DNA of 50,369 nt from an uncultured Lachnospiraceae bacterium. Its GTDB lineage: Bacteria; Bacillota; Clostridia; Lachnospirales; Lachnospiraceae. Positions 1-9,263 of the stretch are shown piece after piece. Location of the stretch: NCBI GenBank assembly GCA_902794825.1, contig CADBIU010000003.1, forward strand, positions 1 through 50,369, given 5' to 3'. Every line of letters begins with the position of its first letter. Position 1 is the first letter of the stretch. The notes beneath the pieces are model-generated. The model ran no database searches. It had not been told where the DNA came from and saw only the letters and a list, made by a program, of their open reading frames with translations. The translations under genes were made by a program, and so were the position numbers.

Positions 1-1041
1 GAGCAGGTTATCATCAACACATGGTACGGCGGCGAGATGAAGAAGGGTATCTTCTCCATGATGAACTATTACCTTCCTCTGAAGGGCATCGCTGCTATGC
101 ACTGCTCCGCGAACACAGATATGGAAGGCAAGAACACAGCTATCTTCTTCGGTTTGTCCGGCACAGGTAAGACAACCCTTTCCACAGATCCCAAGAGACT
201 GCTGATCGGCGATGACGAGCACGGCTGGGACGACGAAGGCGTTTTCAACTTCGAGGGCGGCTGCTACGCTAAGGTCATCAACCTTGACAAGGAATCCGAG
301 CCCGACATCTACAACGCGATCAGAAGAAACGCTCTTCTTGAGAACGTAACTGTAGACGCTAACGGCAAGATCGATTTCGCTGACAAGAGCGTTACCGAGA
401 ACACTCGTGTATCTTATCCGATCGAGCACATCGAGAACATCGTCAAGAAGGTCAATCCTATCTCTGCAGGCCCTGCAGCTGAGAACGTGATCTTCCTGAG
501 CGCGGATGCTTTCGGAGTACTGCCTCCTGTCTCTATTTTGACACCTGAGCAGACTCAGTACTACTTCCTGAGCGGCTTCACAGCTAAGCTGGCAGGCACA
601 GAGCGCGGCATCACAGAGCCCACTCCTACATTCTCCGCATGCTTTGGCCAGGCGTTCCTGGAACTGCACCCCACCAAGTACGGCGAGGAGCTGGTCAAGA
701 GAATGGAGAAGAGCGGCGCGAAGGCTTACCTCGTGAACACAGGCTGGAACGGAACCGGTAAGCGCATCTCCATCAAGGATACCCGCGGCATCATCGACGC
801 GATCCTCAATGGCGACGTTCTCAAGGCTCCCACAAAGACCATCCCTTACTTCAACTTCGAAGTTCCCACCGAGCTTCCGGGCGTTGATCCCGCGATCCTC
901 GATCCTCGCGACACCTACGCGGAGGCTGCACAGTGGGATGAGAAGGCTAAGGATCTGGCCGGCCGTTTCATCAAGAACTTCAAGAAGTATGAGACCAACG
1001 AGGCAGGCAAGGCTCTCGTAGCCGCAGGCCCTCAGCTGTAA
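1..1041 (+). CDS. pckA: Phosphoenolpyruvate carboxykinase (ATP), 3' part
   Basis: The reading frame is open from base 1 and gives the C-terminal 346 residues; the first part of the gene lies outside the window. The visible sequence carries the P-loop [11 protein letters not shown] (visible residues about 51-61) and the GDDEHGWDD metal/nucleotide motif just after it, both diagnostic of ATP-dependent PEP carboxykinase. The enzyme interconverts oxaloacetate plus ATP with PEP plus CO2 plus ADP in the cytoplasm; in fermenting anaerobes it often runs towards oxaloacetate. The family is usually about 530-540 residues, so roughly 190 residues are missing to the left. A strong terminator at 1149 ends the transcript, so the gene belongs to a separate unit from the polysaccharide locus that follows. 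Identification is firm. Confidence 0.97.
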   Translation, partial: EQVIINTWYGGEMKKGIFSMMNYYLPLKGIAAMHCSANTDMEGKNTAIFFGLSGTGKTTLSTDPKRLLIGDDEHGWDDEGVFNFEGGCYAKVINLDKESEPDIYNAIRRNALLENVTVDANGKIDFADKSVTENTRVSYPIEHIENIVKKVNPISAGPAAENVIFLSADAFGVLPPVSILTPEQTQYYFLSGFTAKLAGTERGITEPTPTFSACFGQAFLELHPTKYGEELVKRMEKSGAKAYLVNTGWNGTGKRISIKDTRGIIDAILNGDVLKAPTKTIPYFNFEVPTELPGVDPAILDPRDTYAEAAQWDEKAKDLAGRFIKNFKKYETNEAGKALVAAGPQL

Positions 1042-1063
1042 TTCGCGGCAAGGCCTGCCAAAA

Positions 1064-1132
1064 CAGCGGCGGACCGGCTGTAATCACAGCGGCGGACCGG
1101 CTGCAATCACAGCGGCGGACCGGCTGCAATCG
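1064..1132. repeat. Three tandem copies of a 23-bp GC-rich unit
   Basis: The unit begins CAGCGGCGGACCGGCTG and recurs at 1064, 1087 and 1110, nearly perfect, with a partial CAG at 1133. It sits between the pckA stop codon and its terminator. No function is evident; it may reflect slippage in an untranslated 3' region. Confidence 0.85.
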
Positions 1133-1148
1133 CAGTAAAATGAAAACT

Positions 1149-1195
1149 AAGGCAGTGAAGAAATGATTTTTCGTTTCTTCACTGCCTTTCTTTTT
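1149..1195 (+). terminator. Rho-independent terminator of pckA
   Basis: A perfect 15-bp stem (AAGGCAGTGAAGAAA at 1149-1163 with its complement at 1174-1188) encloses a 10-base loop and is followed by a T-rich run. It isolates pckA from the downstream locus. Confidence 0.93.
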
Positions 1196-1247
1196 GCTCT
1201 TTTTTATTGATGAGAATTATAATACAATCATTTTGAGGAAGTATGTT

Positions 1248-1276
1248 TTGACAATTGGGCATTATGCGCCTATTAT
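1248..1276 (+). promoter_or_regulatory. Sigma-A-type promoter of the polysaccharide locus
   Basis: TTGACA at 1248-1253, a 17-base spacer and TATTAT at 1271-1276 make a near-consensus promoter. The expected start of transcription is near 1283, about 25 bases before the aminotransferase start codon. It is the first promoter after the pckA terminator and probably drives genes 1309-10614. Confidence 0.85.
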
Positions 1277-1308
1277 AGTCGAATGGAATAAATGATGGAG
1301 GGATCCTG

Positions 1309-2619
1309 ATGGACAGATTTATTAATAATCCCGCATTTGAAGGGATCGAACCGTTTGAATCCAAACTGTGGCTGTCTTCCCCTACGATGCACGGCGATGA
1401 GCAGAAATGGGTGGATGAAGCGATACAGACGAATTGGGTTTCTACAGTAGGACCTAATATAGATGAGGTTGAGCAGCAGATCGCCGAGTATGTAGGCGTG
1501 AAGTACGCGGTTGGTCTTTCCTGCGGCACATCCGCGCTGCATATGGCTACCAAGCTCGCGGGAGAGAAGCTGTACGGACAGGCGAAGCCCAACCAGGGCA
1601 CGCTGCAGGGGCACAAGGTTTTCTGCTCTGACTGCACTTTTGACGCCAGCATCAATCCCGTCGCTTACGAGGACGGCGAGGCGGTCTTTATCGACACGGA
1701 GTACGACACATGGAACATGAACCCGGAGGCGCTGGAGAAGGCCTTCGAGATCTACCCGGACGTTAAACTTGTCATCATCGCGCACCTGTACGGCACACCC
1801 GGAAGGATGCAGGAGATTAAAGAGATCTGTGACAGGCACGGCGCGCTGATCGTGGAGGACGCGGCCGAATCCCTGGGGGCGAAATACAGATTGAACGGCC
1901 AGTGGGTCGAGACCGGAACACTGGGCAATTACAACGCGATCAGTTTCAACGGCAACAAGATCATCACCGGATCCGCGGGCGGAATGTTCCTTACAAACAG
2001 CCAGGAGGACGCGGAGAAGGTTCGCAAGTGGTCCACTCAGAGCCGCGAGGACGCTCCCTGGTACCAACACGAGGAGATCGGCTACAACTACCGCATGAGC
2101 AATATCATTGCCGGAGTGATCAGAGGCCAGATCCCCTATCTGGACGAGCACATCGCGCAGAAGAAGGCAATCTGGGAGAGATATGAGAAGGGACTTGACG
2201 ACCTGCCGGTCAGCATGAACCCCTGGGACAGAAAGAACGCACAGCCCAACTTCTGGCTCAGCTGCATACTGATCGACAAGTACGCTATGGCACCCTCTGT
2301 CAGAGGCGAGAAGGACTATCTCTACAAGAGCGTGAGCGGAAAGAGCTCCCCTCACGAGATCCTTGAGGCGCTGGCTGCTTTTAACGCCGAGGGACGTCCG
2401 ATCTGGAAGCCGATGCACATGCAGCCGATCTACAGGATGAATCCCTTTATCACCGTAGAGGGCAACGGACGCGCGCGCAGCAACGCCTATATAGAAGGCG
2501 GCGGGATCGACGTCGGCGCAGATATCTTCAGGCGCGGACTCTGCCTGCCCTCGGACAACAAGATGACGCCCGAGCAGCAGGATATTGTCATCGACATCAT
2601 CCACAGATGCTTTAAGTGA
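1309..2619 (+). CDS. DegT/DnrJ/EryC1/StrS-family sugar aminotransferase
   Basis: 436 residues. A fold-type I PLP enzyme that aminates a keto-sugar nucleotide, usually with glutamate as donor. Visible motifs are the cofactor-binding GLSCGTSALHM (69-79), VEDAAESLGA (182-191) and ISFNGNKIITGSAGG (211-225) with the Schiff-base lysine at K217. The FNGNK form resembles PglE/LegC-type enzymes that act on UDP-4-keto-6-deoxy-HexNAc. The gene at 15534 encodes a dehydratase able to make that substrate, so the likely product is a UDP-4-amino-4,6-dideoxy-HexNAc (bacillosamine or AATGal type); this substrate assignment is inference. It is the first gene after the 1248 promoter. The start has a GGAGGG Shine-Dalgarno. 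It is somewhat longer than typical PglE (about 390), with an extended middle section around residues 85-105. Confidence 0.9.
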   Translation: MDRFINNPAFEGIEPFESKLWLSSPTMHGDEQKWVDEAIQTNWVSTVGPNIDEVEQQIAEYVGVKYAVGLSCGTSALHMATKLAGEKLYGQAKPNQGTLQGHKVFCSDCTFDASINPVAYEDGEAVFIDTEYDTWNMNPEALEKAFEIYPDVKLVIIAHLYGTPGRMQEIKEICDRHGALIVEDAAESLGAKYRLNGQWVETGTLGNYNAISFNGNKIITGSAGGMFLTNSQEDAEKVRKWSTQSREDAPWYQHEEIGYNYRMSNIIAGVIRGQIPYLDEHIAQKKAIWERYEKGLDDLPVSMNPWDRKNAQPNFWLSCILIDKYAMAPSVRGEKDYLYKSVSGKSSPHEILEALAAFNAEGRPIWKPMHMQPIYRMNPFITVEGNGRARSNAYIEGGGIDVGADIFRRGLCLPSDNKMTPEQQDIVIDIIHRCFK

Positions 2620-2649
2620 TGCGGCGGACCCGCATAGAAACCGGAGAAT

Positions 2650-3558
2650 ATGAAAACTTACAAAAATCTGATGAATTCCCTCTCTGACGACGACTTGCTC
2701 CGTCAGATGACAGAGGAAGAAATAAAGGAACTCAGAAGCGTTTTCCTTCAGACCTACCTGGATCTGGCTGACTGCTGCAAGCGAAACGGTCTCACAGTCA
2801 TGCTGTTGGGAGGTTCATGTCTGGGAGCCGTGCGCCACAAGGGCTATATTCCGTGGGACGACGACCTTGACGTTGCTATGACCAGGAAAGATTTTGAACG
2901 GCTCAAGGAGATCTTCGACAAGGAAATGGGGGACAAGTATATTTTGTCGTCTCCCAATTACAAGGGAAACGCCAGAAACCGCTTCCCGATGATACTCGTC
3001 AAGGACACAGTGATGGTCGAGACGGGCGAGAATCCGGAAGAAGACTTGAACAAGATCAAGATCGATATGTTCCTGCTTGAGAATATTCCGGAGAACCCGG
3101 TCCACAGGGCGCTCAAGGGGCTCTGGTGCACAGCGTTGATGTTCATCACCAGCTATGAAGAGACCTACGAGAAGTGCGATGAGTACATGAGACGATACAT
3201 GTGCAAGACTCCGGAGGGAGAGAGAGAGTTTAAGAGAAGGATGATCATCGGAAGACTTTTCTCTTTCAATAAATTCCAGAAATGGGCGGATCGTGTGGAT
3301 AAGGCTTTCCAGTATCCCAAGGAGACGAAGCTTCTGGGGATTCCGTCGGGGCGCAAGCACTATTTTGGCGAGATCCTGCCCAGAGAAGCTTATGTGCCCG
3401 TATCCAAGGGCGAGTTTGAGGGCAGAGCTGTGGATCTGCCCGGAAACACAGACCTGTACCTGTCCAATCTTTACGGGGATGACTATATGACGCCGCCTCC
3501 TGTGGAGAAGAGAGAACGTCATATGATCATGGAAGTTGAGTTTGGACCAAAAAAGTGA
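2650..3558 (+). CDS. LicD-family phosphotransferase (first of three)
   Basis: 302 residues with the LicD nucleotidyltransferase-fold signature at residues 53-77: GGSCLGAVRHKGYIPWDDD followed by LD. The paired acidic residues of WDDDLD are the expected metal ligands. LicD proteins move phosphocholine, or another phospho-alcohol, from its CDP-activated form onto a sugar of a surface glycan. Choline kinase and cytidylyltransferase genes lie in the same locus (10802-13750), so a phosphocholine role is plausible. Outside the signature this protein is clearly different from the LicDs at 5995 and 32185, which closely resemble each other, so it may modify a different sugar or position. It follows the aminotransferase by 30 bases and is probably co-transcribed with it. 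Confidence 0.9.
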   Translation: MKTYKNLMNSLSDDDLLRQMTEEEIKELRSVFLQTYLDLADCCKRNGLTVMLLGGSCLGAVRHKGYIPWDDDLDVAMTRKDFERLKEIFDKEMGDKYILSSPNYKGNARNRFPMILVKDTVMVETGENPEEDLNKIKIDMFLLENIPENPVHRALKGLWCTALMFITSYEETYEKCDEYMRRYMCKTPEGEREFKRRMIIGRLFSFNKFQKWADRVDKAFQYPKETKLLGIPSGRKHYFGEILPREAYVPVSKGEFEGRAVDLPGNTDLYLSNLYGDDYMTPPPVEKRERHMIMEVEFGPKK

Positions 3559-3598
3559 GCGCCGCTATTATACAAACTCTTAAGGAGACAGCTAAGAT

Positions 3599-4678
3599 AT
3601 GAATTACTACATTCAGGAAACGGTTTTTAACGAGGATGTTAAGCAGACAGCCGGCTCCAAGGCCAGGGAAGACATCAACGAGATCGCTGAAAAAATGGGT
3701 TTTTCCCCCATCGAGGTGGAGTACGACTATTCCCTGAGAAATAAAAAAGGATTCCTGACAGCGCTCGCGCAGCTGTCTGAGGACTGGAGCAAGGCCCTTG
3801 CTCAGGTTGGAGAAGGCGACACTGTTTTGATCCAGTATCCGCTTAATCACCATCCGGTGGGCGTTCCGGGAATGCTAAAAAAGCTGCAGAAGCGCGGCGG
3901 AAAGGTAATCATCCTGATCCACGACATCGACTACATCCGCATGAACAACGAATCGCTGCTGTCCAAGCTCAAAGTCGCCAAGGTCAAGTACGAGGATCAT
4001 TCGATCATCAAATGCGGCGACGCTGTCATTGCTCATAACAAAAAGATGATGAAGTTTCTTGCAGGCATGGGCGTTAAGAAGGAGAAGATGATCTCCCTGA
4101 GGATTTTCGACTACCTGATCCATCAGGACAGCGGTTATGTCTCGAGAAACATCGCAGAACCTGTGATCATCGCCGGCAACCTCAGAAGGCACAAAGTCGG
4201 ATATGTTTACTCGCTGCCGGATAACCAGGAGTTCAACCTCTACGGTGTGGACTTCGAGGACGACGGGAGGGAGAACATCCACTATATCGGCGCTTTCGAT
4301 CCCGAGGAGCTGACGCAGAAGATGCAGGGCAGCTTCGGCCTTGTTTGGGACGGCACGACCTGCGATACCTGCGACGGACTTTCAGGCAGCTATCTCAAGA
4401 TCAATAATCCCCACAAGTTTTCCCTGTATCTTTCTTCAGGCCTGCCTGTTATCGTATGGGACCAGGCCGCGATCGCTGACTTTGTAAAGAAAGAAAATGT
4501 CGGCATCACGGTCAGCCGGATCAGCGAGATCCGCGATGCGGTCGCGAATATGAGTGAGAGCAGCTACAGGGAAATCGAAGCGAACGCCAGAAAGATCTCC
4601 CGCAGGCTGATTGGCGGCAGTTACACGAAAAAGGCGCTGACCAAGGCTCTGGATATGGTTTCAGGGCAGAAAGAATAA
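3599..4678 (+). CDS. Glycosyltransferase, Gtf3/WbbI-like
   Basis: 359 residues, soluble-looking, with no membrane segment. The C-terminal half contains the pattern of the Gtf3/galactofuranosyltransferase-like family: GNLRRHK, LYGVDFE, HYIGAFDPEEL, FGLVWDG, and then a NNPHKFSLYLSSGLPVIVW acceptor/nucleotide-binding stretch. The family transfers a hexose from a nucleotide donor during glycan assembly at the cytoplasmic face of the membrane. Donor and acceptor cannot be read from the sequence. The start codon follows a GGAGAC site. The stop TAA directly abuts the ATG of the next gene at 4679, so translation of the two is probably coupled. Assignment to a glycosyltransferase is good; the exact family is less certain. 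Confidence 0.8.
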   Translation: MNYYIQETVFNEDVKQTAGSKAREDINEIAEKMGFSPIEVEYDYSLRNKKGFLTALAQLSEDWSKALAQVGEGDTVLIQYPLNHHPVGVPGMLKKLQKRGGKVIILIHDIDYIRMNNESLLSKLKVAKVKYEDHSIIKCGDAVIAHNKKMMKFLAGMGVKKEKMISLRIFDYLIHQDSGYVSRNIAEPVIIAGNLRRHKVGYVYSLPDNQEFNLYGVDFEDDGRENIHYIGAFDPEELTQKMQGSFGLVWDGTTCDTCDGLSGSYLKINNPHKFSLYLSSGLPVIVWDQAAIADFVKKENVGITVSRISEIRDAVANMSESSYREIEANARKISRRLIGGSYTKKALTKALDMVSGQKE

Positions 4679-5980
4679 ATGAATTCCAGGATTTTAGACG
4701 TATATCCCAAAATACCGCTTTTCACGACGTTATTGCTCTTTACAATAACGTTCTTTGTGTACGATGATTTCGGGATCAGGATGATCTTCGGATACGCCGC
4801 CCTCATGTATGTGGCCCTGATCTATCTGATCTTCAGGAACAATAATTTGCGCGTAACAAGGATGAAAGCGCTGTATCTGATACTGGCGCTGAATCTGTCG
4901 ATCCTGATACTGTCCGGAAGCGTGGACTCCTCAAGTATCGCCTTTGTGCTTGGTATTGTGATCTGCGCCGTGATCGCGCTGGTTGGAGATGTCAGGCGGT
5001 CGGAACTGCCCGCGGCTTTCCGGATCCTGATCGTATTCTCGATTCTGATCTCACTCTACGTCGTCGCCGTAAGGTTCAATCCATCACTGTATTTAAACTA
5101 TGTCAGGCCTCACATCTCCGCTCATTCCCGGTACACGAATGAATGGCTCCTTAAAGACGGATATGGGATCACTCTGGGCGGGAATATCGTTTTTATCGAC
5201 TATGTACTTACGCTGTGCGGACTGATCTGTTTCAATCTCATACTGGCATACAAAGAGAAGCTTAAGTTCAGGTGGCTCTACTGGATCTGTATAGCTATAA
5301 GCGTAGTTGGAATGCTCTTTGTAAACAGAAAGAGCGAACTCCTTGCCTATGCGACAGGCCTTATCTTTTGCTTTTTTATGCACATGGGATCCAGTACCTG
5401 GAGGGAGAAAAAGAGGATCCTGATCGCGATGATCGTACTTGTGATCCTCGGCGTGACAGGCGTTTCTTATCTGGCAAAGACCGAATACATGGAACGCTAT
5501 GCGGTTTTTGCCGAGCGTCTCATCAATATAATACAGGGGACGGGCGTGCAGAAGGATATTACCTCCGGACGAACGATCCTGTGGCAGATCGCGTTGTCTT
5601 TTTTTAAGGATAATCCTGTCTTTGGAATCGGCTGGGGACATTTCAAAGAGTACATCCCCGCCTTTATGGGCGATCTGAATAACGTCCACAATAATTACAT
5701 TCAGCTGCTGTGCGAGACCGGAGTCGTCGGATTCTTACTTGTTATGGTACCGATGATATTGATATTCAGGGAGACTATTCGGCTGATCAGGGTGAACAAA
5801 AAGAAGTCGAACCGCGAACCGCTCCTTATGGCGCTCAATACAACATCTTACGGAATGCAGATATCATTTTTTGTACTGAGCTTTCTTGATCCCTGCCTGT
5901 ACAAATTGTTATTCTGGCCTCTTTTCGCGATCGCGGTCATGTTTGCCTGCTGTACGGAAAACTCATTGCTTGATAAATAA
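4679..5980 (+). CDS. O-antigen polymerase/ligase-like membrane protein (Wzy type)
   Basis: 433 residues with roughly 10-12 hydrophobic segments spread over the length. Between residues about 250 and 350 there is a large polar loop ending in WGHFKEYIPAFMGDLNNVHNNYIQLLCETG, which matches the H-N-x-(Y/F) loop of the Wzy_C/O-antigen ligase family. Such proteins join lipid-linked repeat units on the outer face of the membrane. The gene starts immediately after the stop of the glycosyltransferase. It is one of three polymerase-like genes in the window, with 17582 and 24890, so the locus may make more than one polymer, or one of these proteins may be a ligase. Confidence 0.8.
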   Translation: MNSRILDVYPKIPLFTTLLLFTITFFVYDDFGIRMIFGYAALMYVALIYLIFRNNNLRVTRMKALYLILALNLSILILSGSVDSSSIAFVLGIVICAVIALVGDVRRSELPAAFRILIVFSILISLYVVAVRFNPSLYLNYVRPHISAHSRYTNEWLLKDGYGITLGGNIVFIDYVLTLCGLICFNLILAYKEKLKFRWLYWICIAISVVGMLFVNRKSELLAYATGLIFCFFMHMGSSTWREKKRILIAMIVLVILGVTGVSYLAKTEYMERYAVFAERLINIIQGTGVQKDITSGRTILWQIALSFFKDNPVFGIGWGHFKEYIPAFMGDLNNVHNNYIQLLCETGVVGFLLVMVPMILIFRETIRLIRVNKKKSNREPLLMALNTTSYGMQISFFVLSFLDPCLYKLLFWPLFAIAVMFACCTENSLLDK

Positions 5981-5994
5981 GGAAGTATAAGACA

Positions 5995-6912
5995 ATGGTT
6001 GATCTTAAAATAGAACTGCCGGAAGGCTATCTGAATGAGGAAGTCAGAGACGGCTTTACCGTCACTGAGGAGCGGAAGAAAATATGGGCTGTGGAGCTGG
6101 ATCTATTGGCGGAACTGAACCGCGTCTGCGATAAGTACGGACTGACTGTCTATGCGGACAGCGGGACGATGCTCGGAGCGGTCCGCCACAAGGGCTTTAT
6201 TCCCTGGGACGACGACATCGACCTGACCATAAGCCGGTCGGATTACGAGAAACTATGCGAGATCGCGCCCAAGGAATTCAGGCACCCCTACTTCTTCCAG
6301 ACAGAGGAGACGGATCCCGGTTCGGGGCGCGGCCACGCCCAGCTCAGAAACTCGGAGACGACAGGCATCCTAAAAAAAGAGCAGGAGGTCCGCTATTCTT
6401 TCAATCAGGGAATATTCATCGATATTTTCCCCTATGATAATGTGCCCGACGACGTCGAAAAGCGCGAGGAGATGGTTCGGAGAATCGAGGAACTGCGGAA
6501 TAATTCCGTCAGTTACGCTAAGCTCTTTTTCTCCGGGAATCCCGGGATCGGATTCAGGTGGTATGTCGCCCACGCGCTTCAGATCGCGATTAAAATATTC
6601 CATGTCAAGTACAACAACAAGTACTTCAGGGAGATGGAGAAGGCCAAGCTCGCCTACAGGAATAAGGAGACGCTTTATATCGCCAATCTATACCGCCTCT
6701 GGGCTGACGACCCGGAATCCTGCGTATGGGAAAAGTCGTGGTACAGAGAAGCGCTTGAGGTTCCCTTCGAATTTATTACAATTAAGATCCCTGCGGGGTA
6801 CACCGAGTACCTGACAAAGACATACGGCGAATGGCAGAAATTCGTGGTCGGCAGTTCGGACCACGGAGATATCATCTTTGACACAGACCGCTCTTACAAA
6901 GAGTATCTGTAG
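5995..6912 (+). CDS. LicD-family phosphotransferase (second of three)
   Basis: 305 residues. The LicD signature lies at residues 55-77: DSGTMLGAVRHKGFIPW followed by DDDIDL, with the metal-binding acidic cluster intact. Further family blocks are PYFFQTEETDP, GHAQLRNSETTG and FNQGIFIDIFPYD. It is a close paralogue of the protein at 32185: both begin MVDLK, share WAVELDL before the signature, and match block by block. Expected reaction: transfer of a phospho-alcohol such as phosphocholine from the CDP form to a glycan sugar. It sits 14 bases after the polymerase gene and 24 bases before the Ig-like gene. The same LicD, then Ig-like, then Wzz order recurs at the other end of the locus, which suggests a duplicated module. 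Confidence 0.92.
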   Translation: MVDLKIELPEGYLNEEVRDGFTVTEERKKIWAVELDLLAELNRVCDKYGLTVYADSGTMLGAVRHKGFIPWDDDIDLTISRSDYEKLCEIAPKEFRHPYFFQTEETDPGSGRGHAQLRNSETTGILKKEQEVRYSFNQGIFIDIFPYDNVPDDVEKREEMVRRIEELRNNSVSYAKLFFSGNPGIGFRWYVAHALQIAIKIFHVKYNNKYFREMEKAKLAYRNKETLYIANLYRLWADDPESCVWEKSWYREALEVPFEFITIKIPAGYTEYLTKTYGEWQKFVVGSSDHGDIIFDTDRSYKEYL

Positions 6913-6936
6913 ACCGGACATTGGAGGATATGATCA

Positions 6937-7848
6937 GTGAAAAAGCTGAAAATTGTGAGCATTATTGTGTTCATACTGTCTGCAATTCTCTTCGGAGGAT
7001 ATATAGCTAAGGAAAAAGTCGCAAAAGATTCGACGGGTCCGGTGATTACAATGGATTCGGACAGCATTGCAGTCAGCATCAATGATGGCAGAGAAGCCCT
7101 TCTCAGGGGCGTAACAGCTTCGGACGCCGGCGACGGAGACATCACTGCCTCTGTACATGTGGAGTCCGTAGGCCCCATGAACGAAAAAGGGGAGAGAAAG
7201 GTCAGTTATGTGGCTTTTGACTCAGACGGAAATGTGAGCCATGCGCTTCGAACAATGACCTACACAGACTACACAGCGCCGGTACTGACTCTGTCCAAAA
7301 ATCTTGCCTACCCGGCAGGAACCACTAACCTGGTGGACGGCTTCACAGCGCAGGACTGCTGGGGGCAGGATATAACATCGGAAATCCGAGTCCTATTCAC
7401 AGAAAGCAAAAACGTGAGGCTTGCAGGTTTCTATCCCGCCAGGGTAAAGGTGATCGACAGTACAGGCGGAAGTTTTGAACTCCCCGTCAACTATGAGATA
7501 TACGTTGCTCAGGCGTACAACAAGCTGCCCGCGCTGACCCTCGATAATTATCTTCTGTACATCAATAAGGGAGAGCAGTTCAACGCGCTGGATCATCTGA
7601 ACAATGTCACGATCAACGGTGCAAAATATACCCCGGTCGAAGAGGCCGGCACCTACGGAGTAGTGGAAGAATACGAAAAGGGACAGGAGAGGACGATCGA
7701 CCTGAATCGCTTCACAATTTCAGGGGGCGTGGATACCAATACTCCCGGCTGCTATGAAGTTTCCGTTTCACTCCAAGACAGTGTCTACGAGACAGGTACC
7801 GGAACAGTAAGAATGTATGTAGTGGTCAAGGAAGGAGGGGCTAAATAA
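6937..7848 (+). CDS. Membrane-anchored protein with Ig-like (DUF5011-type) domains
   Basis: 303 residues from a GTG start, chosen because a GGAGGA site lies 8 bases upstream. A single N-terminal hydrophobic segment (about 5-23) is followed by an extracellular part. The pattern DSTGPVITMDSD, GVTASDAGDGDITASV, VSYVAFDSDGNVSHALRTMTYTDYTAPVLTL is typical of the bacterial Ig-like/HYR/DUF5011 fold, in at least two repeats. The last bases of its stop overlap the ATG of the Wzz/BY-kinase gene at 7848. A clear paralogue is encoded at 34670, also directly before a Wzz-type gene. The pairing suggests that it acts with the chain-length regulator on the outside of the membrane, perhaps as a polymer-binding or assembly factor; this role is inferred from context only. 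Confidence 0.75.
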   Translation: MKKLKIVSIIVFILSAILFGGYIAKEKVAKDSTGPVITMDSDSIAVSINDGREALLRGVTASDAGDGDITASVHVESVGPMNEKGERKVSYVAFDSDGNVSHALRTMTYTDYTAPVLTLSKNLAYPAGTTNLVDGFTAQDCWGQDITSEIRVLFTESKNVRLAGFYPARVKVIDSTGGSFELPVNYEIYVAQAYNKLPALTLDNYLLYINKGEQFNALDHLNNVTINGAKYTPVEEAGTYGVVEEYEKGQERTIDLNRFTISGGVDTNTPGCYEVSVSLQDSVYETGTGTVRMYVVVKEGGAK

Positions 7849-9263
7849 TGGGTGAGAATAAAACCGCAGCCGGACGTATCCCTGATCACGAATACAAGCT
7901 GGATGTATACAGCGTTCTCAGCGACGTAATGAGCCAATGGATTTCTGTCCTGCTGCTTACGGCGTCGGTTACTATGCTTGCTTATATCGGACTCTCTATC
8001 CGATACCGGCCTGTATATCGGGCAACAGCCACAGTTGCGATCGAGAATATAAACGAAGATACAAACCTCAACAACATCGGACAGACCGAACTCTTCGCCG
8101 CTTTTAATACAGCCGGAGACAGCGCGGCCCAGCTGCAAAGTATTGTCACTATGGAAGGAATCCGCGCATTGGCAGCCCAGGAACTCGGCAAAGATGATCT
8201 TGAGGGGAGCATCAGCGCATCGACGCTGGGGGAGGGCAACCTCCTTGAAGTCTACGTCACATCCGGTTCGCCGGAAGTTTCTCTGCTGGAAGAGGAGGCA
8301 GTCATTAAAAGTCTCTCCGAGTCCGGAAACGAACTGATGGGTGGTGTTGTAATCACTGTTGTGGAAGAACCGAGGATTTTTGAGACCCCTATAAACGCCC
8401 GGCCCGGAAAGATTGCGATCGCTGTCGGAATACTGGCGTTTTTCGCAATCTGTACTCTTTTGAGCTGGCGTTCATCCGCGAGATATACCGTGCGCAATAG
8501 CATGGAAGTAGCGCCCAAGCTCGAAACGGAACTTCTGGCAGTGATACCGAAGGAAAGAAAACTCTTTAATAATAAATCAGAGATCCTCATCACAGATCCT
8601 TCGGTCTCGGCAGGATATTCCGAGGAAGTGCGCAGTCTTGCGATCCGCCTGATGAACGAAATGGAGAAAAAAGGAGAAAAGACGCTCCTCGTATTCGGAG
8701 CCCTGGAAGATGAGGGCAAGTCGACTTTAGCGGCAAATATCGCGCTGGCACTGTCGCAGATGAACCGCAAAGTTGTGCTGGCGGATATGGATTTCAGCAA
8801 ACCTTCCCTGGCAGGGATACTGAACATGAAAGATGCACAGTTCACCGATTTCGCGCAGTATCTGGAGAGCGGAGCCTCAGACGATCCCGTTTCGGCAGCG
8901 GTCAATGTGCCCGGTACCGGGCTCTCTGCGCTCCTTGTTCGCGGCGCAGCCCCGCAGACTATTTACCAGTGCGGCGCAAGGATCCGCGAATGCCTGAGAC
9001 GCCTCAGCGAAGAGGCCGATTTTGTTATTGTAGACAGCACGCCTGTGAACGACCTGTCCGCGGCAGAAGAGCTAGCAATGATGACCGACGCGTCTGTCCT
9101 TATTGTCCGCGAGAACTTCGCGGAAGTTGCGGACATAGCAAATGCTGTCCAGGCTCTGGGTGAGAGCAGCCATATGCTCGGTTGCGCGTTCAATTACGCG
9201 CGCAGAAGCGACATCACTGCCGATGCGGCAAGGCACGGCAAGGGAGGTCATTATGTGGGATAA
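7848..9263 (+). CDS. Wzz-type chain-length regulator fused to BY-kinase-like ATPase
   Basis: 471 residues. Order: cytoplasmic N-terminus, TM1 (about 31-50), extracellular Wzz region, TM2 (about 188-207), then a cytoplasmic P-loop ATPase. The ATPase has Walker A in the form GALEDEGKST (284-293), Walker A' VVLADMDFSKP (309-319, both aspartates kept) and Walker B ADFVIVDSTP. This is the one-chain arrangement of a co-polymerase with its bacterial tyrosine kinase, which controls polymer length and export. There is no clear C-terminal tyrosine cluster: the tail ends GGHYVG with one tyrosine. The start overlaps the stop of the Ig-like gene and the end overlaps the next Wzz/kinase gene by 11 bases, indicating coupled translation of all three. 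Whether it autophosphorylates cannot be told. Confidence 0.87.
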   Translation: MGENKTAAGRIPDHEYKLDVYSVLSDVMSQWISVLLLTASVTMLAYIGLSIRYRPVYRATATVAIENINEDTNLNNIGQTELFAAFNTAGDSAAQLQSIVTMEGIRALAAQELGKDDLEGSISASTLGEGNLLEVYVTSGSPEVSLLEEEAVIKSLSESGNELMGGVVITVVEEPRIFETPINARPGKIAIAVGILAFFAICTLLSWRSSARYTVRNSMEVAPKLETELLAVIPKERKLFNNKSEILITDPSVSAGYSEEVRSLAIRLMNEMEKKGEKTLLVFGALEDEGKSTLAANIALALSQMNRKVVLADMDFSKPSLAGILNMKDAQFTDFAQYLESGASDDPVSAAVNVPGTGLSALLVRGAAPQTIYQCGARIRECLRRLSEEADFVIVDSTPVNDLSAAEELAMMTDASVLIVRENFAEVADIANAVQALGESSHMLGCAFNYARRSDITADAARHGKGGHYVG